From NCBI GenBank assembly GCA_029001845.1, contig JAREWP010000093.1:19128-83127 (forward strand): 64,000 nt of DNA. Reading direction: 5' to 3'. Position 1 is the first letter of the stretch, and each line of letters begins with the position of its first letter. Origin of the DNA: Candidatus Magnetocorallium paracelense (GTDB lineage: Bacteria > Nitrospirota > Thermodesulfovibrionia > Thermodesulfovibrionales > Magnetobacteriaceae). A program made the position numbers and the translations under genes. A model generated the notes under the pieces. The model ran no database searches and was not told the origin of the DNA. It worked only from the letters and a program-made list of their open reading frames with translations. Shown one piece after another: positions 37,113 through 44,221 of the stretch.

Positions 37113-40091
37113 ATGACTGTTGAATTGAAAAACAAAGAGCTTAAAAAAATAACAATTTTTGTCTCCTCACCAGGGGATGTAGAGAATGAGCGGGCCAGAG
37201 TTAAAGAGGCAGCGGCCCGGCTAAACCGTATGATTAATAACAGCCTTGCTGTTGTCCTGGAGGTATTGGACTGGAAGACCCACATTGTACCCGATATGGG
37301 CAGGCCTCAGGGGGTTATCAATGATCAGTTAGGGGATTACGATATTTTTGTGGGCATATTGTGGAAGAGGTTCGGGACTCCCACGGGTAAGACAGAATCA
37401 GGGACAGAGGAAGAGTTTAACAATGCCTTTGAGAATTGGCGGAAACATGGCAGGCCCCGCATTCTGTTTTATTTTAATCAAACGCCTTATACGCCGAAAG
37501 ATATGTCTGAAATGAAGCAATGGACTAAAGTAATGGAATTTAAAGAGAAGTTTTGGAAGGAACAAAAAGGTCTTGTCATGGAGTATGAGAATGCCGAGGC
37601 ATTTTCAAACCTGCTTGGAGAACACCTGTTCAAGCTGCTGCAGGAATGGTTCCCGCCGAAATATGGCACAGACCGTGCACCTATAACCGATTTTACAGCC
37701 TACCTGAAATATTTAAAACAGGAAACCATGCATATAGACATAAGAGGTCTGGTGACGGGAAAGGGAAAGATCCATCAGTTTCCCATAGAGGAACTCTATA
37801 TACCATTGCGTACCCGTTACGGATTAAGGCCGGCCAGTAATTTAGTAAAGGAAAGGTTTAATGAAGGGGATCAATTGTTAGAGGAGGCGTTGAAAAGTGA
37901 AAAGCTGTTTATAAAGGGAGATCCCGGTTCAGGAAAGACGACATTCTTGAGGCTGATAGCGAATAAACTGTGCAGGAGACTGCTAGGGGATTCGACCGGT
38001 TCAATGGGCCTGTTTACCGAATATAATCCTTTGCCCTTATTAATAAGGCTAGGCTCTCTAAGTCGCTACATAAGCACTTGTAAAGACAGGCCTGGATTTC
38101 CCTGCCCTGTAGAAACAGACAGTCCGAAATGGCTGCTTCACTACCTTGAGGATTTGAGTGACGAGTTTAACTGGAAGGTAACAGGGGAGATGTTAGAAAA
38201 GGAGTTAAAGGAAGGACGCTGCCTGATAATGCTGGACGGACTGGACGAGGCCCCGGACCGGCATGTGCGGCTTTATTTGAGCCGATTGGCGGAGAATTTG
38301 TTAAGGGCCTGGCCGAAGTGCAGATTGGCGATGACAAGCAGACCGGCGGCTTTGGCGGATGGAGACGTAGCGCCCGGGGAATTTGAGATGGTGGAGATAG
38401 CGCCTTTAGATGGCAGAGGGAAAGAGGAGTTTTTGAATCGTTGGTGTGCGATCCTTTATGGAGAAGCACCGAATAAAGGGAGGGAGTACAAAAAGGAGCT
38501 TAAAGAGGCGTTGGATCACAGACAGATAAGTATAATGGCAAAGACGCCGGTAATGCTAACGGCTCTGGCAGTGGTGCACTGGAATGAAAACAGGCTTCCG
38601 GAGCAGAGAGCGGAGCTGTACGAATCGGTATTGACGTGGCTGTTCAGGTCAAGGGAGGATAAGGAAGGGAGGATAAAGGCGGAGAGGTGCAGAAAGCTGC
38701 TGCAGAAATTGGCTCTGGCCATGTTTACCCATGAAGGAGGGAGACAGAAACAGGTGGGGATAAGATGGGCGGGAGAGAGGATTGCCGGAGAGTTTAAGGA
38801 GGTTGTGGAAACAGAGAGGATAGAGAATGCGGAGGAATTTTTGCAAAGGGAGATGGTGGACAGTGGTGTAATAGTGGAGCGTGAATTAAGGGTGGAATTC
38901 TGGCACCTGAGTTTTCAGGAGTATCTGGCGGCCTATGAGATAGGAGGAATATCGGATGATAATCAGGAAAAGGTGTTGTTTCATGAAGAGAGCTTGTACA
39001 GGAGTGAGTGGAGAGAGGTGGTGATGCTGCTTGGAGGAGTGTTGTATAAGCAGGGGGACGAGAGGATCAATAATCTTATAGACCGGATAATAGAGAGAGC
39101 GCCGAAGGAAAGGGGAAATGAAAAGCTGGCGGAGAAAGCGAAGGTCTGCGCGTTGCTGGGGGGAGTCGTACAAGATCTGTCGCCCTATAATTATGAGCCG
39201 TTGAATCCGGAATACAGGGAGATAATAAAGAGTGTAATGGGGATATTCGATAAAGAGGTGTTCAGGAGTATCCCGGTAAAGATAAGAGAGGAGGCTGCGG
39301 ACGCGTTGGGGAGAGTGGGAGATCCGAGGTTTGACAGGGAGAAGGAGTTGTGGGTGAGGATACGGGGAGGGAAGTTTTGGATGGGGGCGCAGAGAGAAGA
39401 TCCGAAGGGGAGGAATTATGATGGAGATGCTGATACAATTTGGGATGAATCACCGGTACACGAGGTGAGCTTATCGGAGTATTGGATAGGGAAGTATCCG
39501 GTGACGGTGAATCAGTACAAAGGATTTATGGATGGAGGAGGTTATGAGGAGGAGAAGTACTGGAAATTCGGGGGATTTGGTGAGTACAAAGAACCGGAAA
39601 ATTGGCAGGAGCAATTAGGGCATCCCACAAGACCGGTGGTAAGTGTAAGCTGGTATGAGGCAAAGGCATACGCGGAATGGGCAGGGAAACGTTTGGCGAC
39701 AGAGGCGGAGTGGGAGAGAGCGGCGCGGGGGCCAGGAGAGGAGTACAGGAAATGGCCGTGGGGAGACAAAGAGCCCGATAAGGAGACAATGAACTATGGT
39801 GGAAATGTGGGACATGCAACACCGGTGGAAATATTTCCGGAAAGCATTTCCCCGGAGGGAGTGATAGACATGGCGGGAAATGTGTGGGAGTGGGTAGAGG
39901 ATTGCTACGGAGATTACCAATCGGGTAGTACAGTTGATCCTATCGGTCCTGAAGAGGGCTCGTTCCGTGTTATTCGCGGTGGCGGCTGGCTCTACGACGC
40001 GTCCTACTGCCGATCGGCGAATCGTAGCGGGGGCGAGCCCGGCGATCGGGACGGCTTTCTTGGGTTTCGCCTTGCCTTTTCGAGGTCTTAA
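37113..40091 (+). CDS. DUF4062 - NACHT ATPase - FGE/C-type-lectin-fold protein, DGR-type target 1
   Basis: A 992-residue protein. Residues 12-180 form a DUF4062 domain, starting KKITIFVSSPGDVENER, often linked to TIR-like folds. A NACHT STAND ATPase follows with Walker A GDPGSGKTT (269-277) and Walker B LIMLDGLDEA (371-380), then a helical region. From about 745 comes an FGE-sulfatase-type domain with WMGAQ, SWYEAKAYAEWAGKRLATEAEWE, and GNVWEWVEDCYGDY. The last 45 residues (RGGGWLYDASYCRSANR onward) form the variable ligand-binding face. The plan suggests a sensor whose ligand tip is diversified and whose ATPase/effector part triggers a defence or cell-death response. GAGAGAAGG precedes the ATG, and a TATAAT at 37083-37088 may be its -10 box. 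Confidence 0.88.
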   Translation: MTVELKNKELKKITIFVSSPGDVENERARVKEAAARLNRMINNSLAVVLEVLDWKTHIVPDMGRPQGVINDQLGDYDIFVGILWKRFGTPTGKTESGTEEEFNNAFENWRKHGRPRILFYFNQTPYTPKDMSEMKQWTKVMEFKEKFWKEQKGLVMEYENAEAFSNLLGEHLFKLLQEWFPPKYGTDRAPITDFTAYLKYLKQETMHIDIRGLVTGKGKIHQFPIEELYIPLRTRYGLRPASNLVKERFNEGDQLLEEALKSEKLFIKGDPGSGKTTFLRLIANKLCRRLLGDSTGSMGLFTEYNPLPLLIRLGSLSRYISTCKDRPGFPCPVETDSPKWLLHYLEDLSDEFNWKVTGEMLEKELKEGRCLIMLDGLDEAPDRHVRLYLSRLAENLLRAWPKCRLAMTSRPAALADGDVAPGEFEMVEIAPLDGRGKEEFLNRWCAILYGEAPNKGREYKKELKEALDHRQISIMAKTPVMLTALAVVHWNENRLPEQRAELYESVLTWLFRSREDKEGRIKAERCRKLLQKLALAMFTHEGGRQKQVGIRWAGERIAGEFKEVVETERIENAEEFLQREMVDSGVIVERELRVEFWHLSFQEYLAAYEIGGISDDNQEKVLFHEESLYRSEWREVVMLLGGVLYKQGDERINNLIDRIIERAPKERGNEKLAEKAKVCALLGGVVQDLSPYNYEPLNPEYREIIKSVMGIFDKEVFRSIPVKIREEAADALGRVGDPRFDREKELWVRIRGGKFWMGAQREDPKGRNYDGDADTIWDESPVHEVSLSEYWIGKYPVTVNQYKGFMDGGGYEEEKYWKFGGFGEYKEPENWQEQLGHPTRPVVSVSWYEAKAYAEWAGKRLATEAEWERAARGPGEEYRKWPWGDKEPDKETMNYGGNVGHATPVEIFPESISPEGVIDMAGNVWEWVEDCYGDYQSGSTVDPIGPEEGSFRVIRGGGWLYDASYCRSANRSGGEPGDRDGFLGFRLAFSRS
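39957..40055 (+). other. variable region 1 (DGR-type VR) at the 3' end of the NACHT gene
   Basis: A 99-bp GC-rich segment encoding the last variable face of the FGE-fold domain. Compared with the equal-length region 41922-42020 it differs at 19 positions, and in each pair one base is A. This is the footprint of adenine-specific mutagenic retrohoming. The sequence directly after it is almost identical in both copies, as expected for the fixed initiation (IMH) end. Confidence 0.85.
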
Positions 40092-40185
40092 ACTTTGTCC
40101 TTTTAGACTTTTACCCTTTTAAATTTTTTTTGGAAAGCAAAATAGTTAATAAAGGCACGATGTGGAAAAAATTTTTTTTTGAAAG
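40056..40185. repeat. duplicated 3' block after variable region 1 (IMH-like and downstream)
   Basis: From TTTCTTGGGTTTCGCC through the stop codon and an AT-rich tail (with runs of T) to about 40185, the sequence is nearly identical to 42022-42109 plus 42269-42315. In the second copy this block is split by a 159-bp element. The first part is the likely fixed homology for retrohoming. Confidence 0.8.
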
Positions 40186-40197
40186 GTGTTATTGTTG

Positions 40198-40737
40198 ATG
40201 CTACAAATAAAGGTGTTTACATTGCGATTTAATGATGAGGCAGAGGGGTTTGATGATGAAGTTATCCGTGCCTTTTTAGCTGACAAAGCGATTCTTTCTC
40301 TAAACTCTCAATTCTTCGTAAGAGATAATGTGCCCTATTGGAGTGTCATTGCAGTATATAAGTCTTTTCCGGGTAAGGTAGATTCAGCTAATGTTCGAGA
40401 GAAACAATTTGAAGAAAAGAAAGACTATTACCGCTCTCTTCTAACTGAAGCAAGCACACCTTTGTTTAATCTGCTAAGAGAATGGCGGAATGAAAAAGCC
40501 AAAAAAGAGGGACTTCCGCCATATATCCTGTGCCTTTATCCCGCGCCGGGGCGCACCCGGACGAAGAGAGACAGACCGCTGCGACCGGTAGGTCCTGCTG
40601 AAGGATTCGAAGGTGGCAGCGGTCTCATTTCTATACGAGGTTATCCCTTACCATGGAAGATTTATTCGAATACGATGTATTTTTATGTTTTGCCGGCAAG
40701 GATGAAGAGTTGGTTAAACCGCTTTGGCAGGAGATGA
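40198..40737 (+). pseudogene. DGR-associated HRDC-like accessory gene, truncated
   Basis: The ATG at 40198 gives MLQIKVFTLRF, then a conserved N-terminal region and FNLLREWRNEKAKKEGLPPYIL, the start of an HRDC (helicase and RNase D C-terminal) domain. HRDC proteins of this layout are known accessory genes of diversity-generating retroelements. After PYILC (about 40536) the sequence changes to a GC-rich, proline/arginine-rich tail unrelated to HRDC. The last 85 nt overlap the next gene in another frame. The HRDC fold is therefore cut and the gene is probably dead. Confidence 0.65.
40573..40625. repeat. GC-rich hairpin that cuts the HRDC-like gene
   Basis: AGACCGCTGCGACC (40573-40586) and GGTGGCAGCGGTCT (40612-40625) are inverted copies with one mismatch around a 25-bp loop. 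The composition differs sharply from the AT-rich surroundings. It lies just after the point where HRDC homology stops. Confidence 0.65.
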
Positions 40738-42131
40738 GTCTGAGCGGATTACGTGTATTCTGGTCCGATGAGACACTAAAAGAAAATGTTGGCCAATCCT
40801 TTTTCGAAGTGATTCAGAGCGCCTTGGTGAAGAGCAGGCATTTTCTTTTGTTTTGCACGGACAAGGCCATGCTCTCCGAATGGGTAAGAATAGAATACGT
40901 AACATTTTTCAATGAATGCTACTTACCATCCAGGAGAAAACGAAGGCTGGTATTATTTAAAACAAAGGATTTTGATAAATCTTCTCTACCACCGTTTTTA
41001 AGGACCATACAATTAACAGAGTCATCGGAAGAGGTGATAAAAAACCTCGGCGGTGTTGATATCCTGATGTTGAAAAGGGAGAATAAAAGGCTCAATGAAA
41101 AAGTTAAGCTGGCTGAGGGAGAAATATTTGAATTAAAAGGAGAGATTACAAAGAGGACAAAGGCGTATAAAGCTCTGCAAGGACGTTTTAGAGACCATAT
41201 ATCCTTAAAAGAGCATGAGGAGAGATTGAAGGAAAGGGAAAGAGAGATATGGAAAAAGGTGGATTTGGTTGAAAAGCAGGATGTAGATATTCAATCAACA
41301 GGGTCTGAAATTAAAGCCGGGGCGATTTTAGAAAAAGAGATAAAAAAACAGGTTTTTACCTTTGCCTATATTCCCCCCGGTGAGTTCAATATGGGCAGCC
41401 CTTCCGATGAGCCCGGAAGAAGAAATGATGAAATCCTCCATAAGGTGACGTTGATAAAGGGTTTTTATATGCAGACAACGCAGGTGACACAGGGCCAGTG
41501 GAAGGCGGTAATGGGGGACAATCCTTCAAATTTTAAAGAGTGTGGAGATGATTGCCCCGTAGAGACGGTATCCTGGAATGACGTCAATGATTTTATAAAG
41601 AAGCTGAATGAATTGAATGGCAGTGACGGCAAATACAGACTTCCCACAGAGGCGGAATGGGAATACGCGGCCAGAGCCGGTACGGATACGCCCTTTGCCT
41701 TTGGAAAGTGTCTGTCCACAGATGACGCCAATTACAGTGGTAATCATCCTTTGGAAGGCTGTCCTAAAGGAGAGTATCGCAGGAAAACGATTCCTGTGGG
41801 AAGCTTAAAAGCAAACAATTGGGGGTTGTACGACATGCATGGGAATGTGTGGGAGTGGGTGGAGGATCGGTATGGGGATTATCCCGCAGGCAGTGTAAGC
41901 GATCCTGTCGGGCCTGAATCGGGCTCGATCCGTGTTGTTCGCGGTGGCGGCTGGAACTACGACGCGTCCTGCTGCCGTTCGGCGTTTCGTGACGGGAACG
42001 TGCCCGGCATTCGGATCAACCTTTCTTGGGTTTCGCCTTGCCTTTTCGAGGTCTTAAACTTTGTCCTTTTAAACTTTTACCCTTTTAAAATTTTTTTGGA
42101 AAGCAATATGGGCAACATCTCAAAAAGTTGA
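40653..42131 (+). CDS. TIR - coiled coil - FGE/C-type-lectin-fold protein, DGR-type target 2, frameshifted 3' end
   Basis: The 492-residue frame starts with a TIR domain (YDVFLCFAGKDEE at 7; Glu81 in SEWVRIEY is the position of the NADase catalytic Glu). A long coiled coil (about 145-225) and an FGE-type domain from 233 (YIPPGEFNMGSPSDEPG, LPTEAEWEYAARAG, GNVWEWVEDRYGDY) follow. The variable face begins RGGGWNYDASCCRSAFR. One extra C at 42021 shifts the frame, so the normal ending (LGFRLAFSRS as in target 1) is replaced by a hydrophobic tail that stops inside a transposable element. A TIR NADase effector coupled to a diversified sensor is the likely design. Confidence 0.85.
   Translation: MEDLFEYDVFLCFAGKDEELVKPLWQEMSLSGLRVFWSDETLKENVGQSFFEVIQSALVKSRHFLLFCTDKAMLSEWVRIEYVTFFNECYLPSRRKRRLVLFKTKDFDKSSLPPFLRTIQLTESSEEVIKNLGGVDILMLKRENKRLNEKVKLAEGEIFELKGEITKRTKAYKALQGRFRDHISLKEHEERLKEREREIWKKVDLVEKQDVDIQSTGSEIKAGAILEKEIKKQVFTFAYIPPGEFNMGSPSDEPGRRNDEILHKVTLIKGFYMQTTQVTQGQWKAVMGDNPSNFKECGDDCPVETVSWNDVNDFIKKLNELNGSDGKYRLPTEAEWEYAARAGTDTPFAFGKCLSTDDANYSGNHPLEGCPKGEYRRKTIPVGSLKANNWGLYDMHGNVWEWVEDRYGDYPAGSVSDPVGPESGSIRVVRGGGWNYDASCCRSAFRDGNVPGIRINLSWVSPCLFEVLNFVLLNFYPFKIFLESNMGNISKS
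41922..42020 (+). other. variable region 2 (DGR-type VR) in the TIR gene
   Basis: A 99-bp segment aligned without gaps to 39957-40055. All 19 mismatches have A in one of the two copies. Codon positions such as AAC in one copy against CTC or GGC in the other fit the usual AAC codons of template repeats. The extra C at 42021 lies immediately after this region. Confidence 0.85.
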
Positions 42132-42268
42132 GGTAATTCTCCCCCTCACCTCAATCCTCTCCCCCAGGGGAGAGGAGGTTTTAAAGAAAAAAGATCCCCT
42201 CTCCCCTGGGGGAGAGGGTTAGGGTGAAGGGGGTCTTTTTCAAAGACCTCAACTTTTTGAGAACTTAC
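42110..42268. repeat. 159-bp miniature element with terminal inverted repeats and target duplication
   Basis: Ends CTCAAAAAGTTGAGGT and its complement ACCTCAACTTTTTGAG. The interior is the CCCTCTCCCC...GGGGAGAGGG hairpin type. It is flanked by CAATAT on both sides (42104-42109 and 42269-42274). The homologous block after target 1 has a single CAAAAT at this point and no insert, so the element's borders and 5-6 bp target duplication can be read directly. Confidence 0.88.
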
Positions 42269-42354
42269 CAATATAGTTGATAAAGGCGCGATGTGAAAAA
42301 AATTTTTTTTGTAAGGGCTCTACAGCTTTTCAGCTTAAAATGTTCGGAGGTAAG

Positions 42355-44127
42355 ATGGATAAATGGATAATAAAGACAATAGATGATGATATTTTTACAG
42401 ATAGAGAGTACTGGCTTGATTTTCTATATAATTATCATATCCATGCAATAAAAAAGAGAGGGATGTCAGCAGCCTTTTTAGGGCTAAGACGATTGGGTAA
42501 GACGGAGCTGTTTAAAAGAGTCTATAATATGCTCTTTTTTAATCAAGATGATGTGATCCCGATCTTCTGGACTTATGAAAAGAAGAATCTGATTAATCCT
42601 GATTTCAGCAAGGATTATCTGGAAAATTTTTTGAAGCAATACTTTGCTTTTAAAAATAAAGATAAATATGAAGAGTTTCTGGATACCAGGTTCTCTGCCT
42701 TATTAGACTATGGCATGGAGAAGGGTTCTAAGGGTATAAAAACTCTTATCAGGCGGTTTGTCAATCAAATGAAAGAAGGTAATGAAAATAGCATGCTAAC
42801 AATGGCGATAGAGGCCCCAAGGACAGTTACGGATTATGACGAAGAGCCCATGATCGTGTTGATTGATGAGTTTCAAGAGGGTTTCAGTATATATAACAGC
42901 GATGGTAAAAAGGCCAACTGCATCGGAAGCCACCAGGATGCTATTGACTCCCGTATATGCCCTCATATCATAACAGGATCAACAATGACCCTTATCTTAT
43001 ATGATATTGTCAGAAAAGGACCTTTATTTGGCCGATTCAGTCCTGTATATATAAGGGGTATGGAGGAATATTTCGCCAAAGAGCTTGTTTATAAGTGGTG
43101 TAAGCGATATGAAATAGAGGTATGCCAGGAGATGGCCTCTGAGCTGGCTGTAAGATGTGGTGGAAATCCCTTTTATATTGAAGCTGTGGTCAAGCAGGCT
43201 CATATACAGGGTATCAATCTGGATAACCCGGAAGATCTGGATAAGGCCCATATAACAGACCTGACAAGGGGGACGATATGGAGAGAGCTTGAGATTCAGG
43301 TCCAAAAGTTTATCAATCAATTAAATCGACAGGGGATCGGTAAACTGATTCTCTACCATGCAGCCAGGTATGAAACCATCAATTCTATGACCATCGAAAA
43401 GATCGCCGCTGAATTGAAGGTAAGCTTTAATGAGGTAAGGGAGATGCTCTCATTAATGGCAAGGGCGGACCTGTTGGAGGAGTCCGGCATTTGGGGGACC
43501 CTATTCTATAAGATACGTGACCCTATCATGAATGAATTTATACAGGTATGGTGTGAGATCGAGGTGGAAGGAAAGAAGGCGAATGAGGCAGCTTTCGATA
43601 AATTTGAAAAGTACAAGAAAAAGGCTGATCTACTGGATAGCTATATTGGTCAGTATAACTATTATAAGGGGATTACTGTAGAGATATATATACTCTTTAT
43701 GATGACGAAGTGGAATTTTAACGAGTTAGATGGTAATAGGTATTTTAATATTGATCAAAAGGTGATACTCCCTAAATTTTTATATGTAGACGGGTGTCAT
43801 GTAAAGTATGAAGACATTGGAAAGGCTCAGGTAGATCTCATCGGGGCGAAGGACTTTGAGCAGTGGTTTGGAGAGTGTAAGTATTTAAAGGATCGGGTGG
43901 GTCTTGATATGGTAAAGGAGTTTGTCGAGAATAAGGCAGAGATTGCAAAGAAGGAGTTTAAGAGAGAAAATACGGTGCTCTGGTTTTTTAGCAGGAGCGG
44001 CTTTACGCCTGAGGCTGAGTTATATATGAAAGATAGGGGTGTATTGTATACGAATGAAGAGCAGTTAAATGAGTTGCTCACCCTGTTTGAGGTGAATACG
44101 CTGCCAAAAGAATTGGGCAATTTTTAA
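42355..44127 (+). CDS. ATPase (archaeal-ATPase/DUF234 type) with C-terminal PD-(D/E)XK-like nuclease domain
   Basis: The ATG at 42355 is preferred because GGAGGT lies just before it; the frame is open upstream to 42277. 590 residues. The P-loop is GLRRLGKTEL (43-52) and the Walker B is IVLIDEFQEG (about 167). A winged-helix part follows. Near 490-510, VDLIGA and WFGECKYL form the D...E-x-K pattern of a restriction-endonuclease fold. Such ATPase-nuclease fusions are common in mobile and defence loci. Its location after the TIR-FGE gene suggests a part in the conflict island, but no partner is proven. Confidence 0.75.
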   Translation: MDKWIIKTIDDDIFTDREYWLDFLYNYHIHAIKKRGMSAAFLGLRRLGKTELFKRVYNMLFFNQDDVIPIFWTYEKKNLINPDFSKDYLENFLKQYFAFKNKDKYEEFLDTRFSALLDYGMEKGSKGIKTLIRRFVNQMKEGNENSMLTMAIEAPRTVTDYDEEPMIVLIDEFQEGFSIYNSDGKKANCIGSHQDAIDSRICPHIITGSTMTLILYDIVRKGPLFGRFSPVYIRGMEEYFAKELVYKWCKRYEIEVCQEMASELAVRCGGNPFYIEAVVKQAHIQGINLDNPEDLDKAHITDLTRGTIWRELEIQVQKFINQLNRQGIGKLILYHAARYETINSMTIEKIAAELKVSFNEVREMLSLMARADLLEESGIWGTLFYKIRDPIMNEFIQVWCEIEVEGKKANEAAFDKFEKYKKKADLLDSYIGQYNYYKGITVEIYILFMMTKWNFNELDGNRYFNIDQKVILPKFLYVDGCHVKYEDIGKAQVDLIGAKDFEQWFGECKYLKDRVGLDMVKEFVENKAEIAKKEFKRENTVLWFFSRSGFTPEAELYMKDRGVLYTNEEQLNELLTLFEVNTLPKELGNF

Positions 44128-44221
44128 GTGTCAGGTCTTTACATTTGACATGGTATCGCTAATAATCCCGGAATATTAAAATTTTAACCTTTATACATAT
44201 ATATAAGGGAGGTCAATTTAA

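Noticed and set aside
40653..40737. HRDC-like gene tail as a real protein end
   Set aside because: After about 40536 the frame is GC-rich, unlike HRDC, contains a hairpin and overlaps the clear TIR start; read as a truncated gene.
37113..42131. FGE-sulfatase domains read as sulfatase-maturing enzymes
   Set aside because: They are C-terminal parts of TIR and NACHT proteins with a hypervariable end and without sulfatase genes nearby, so a ligand-binding role fits better.
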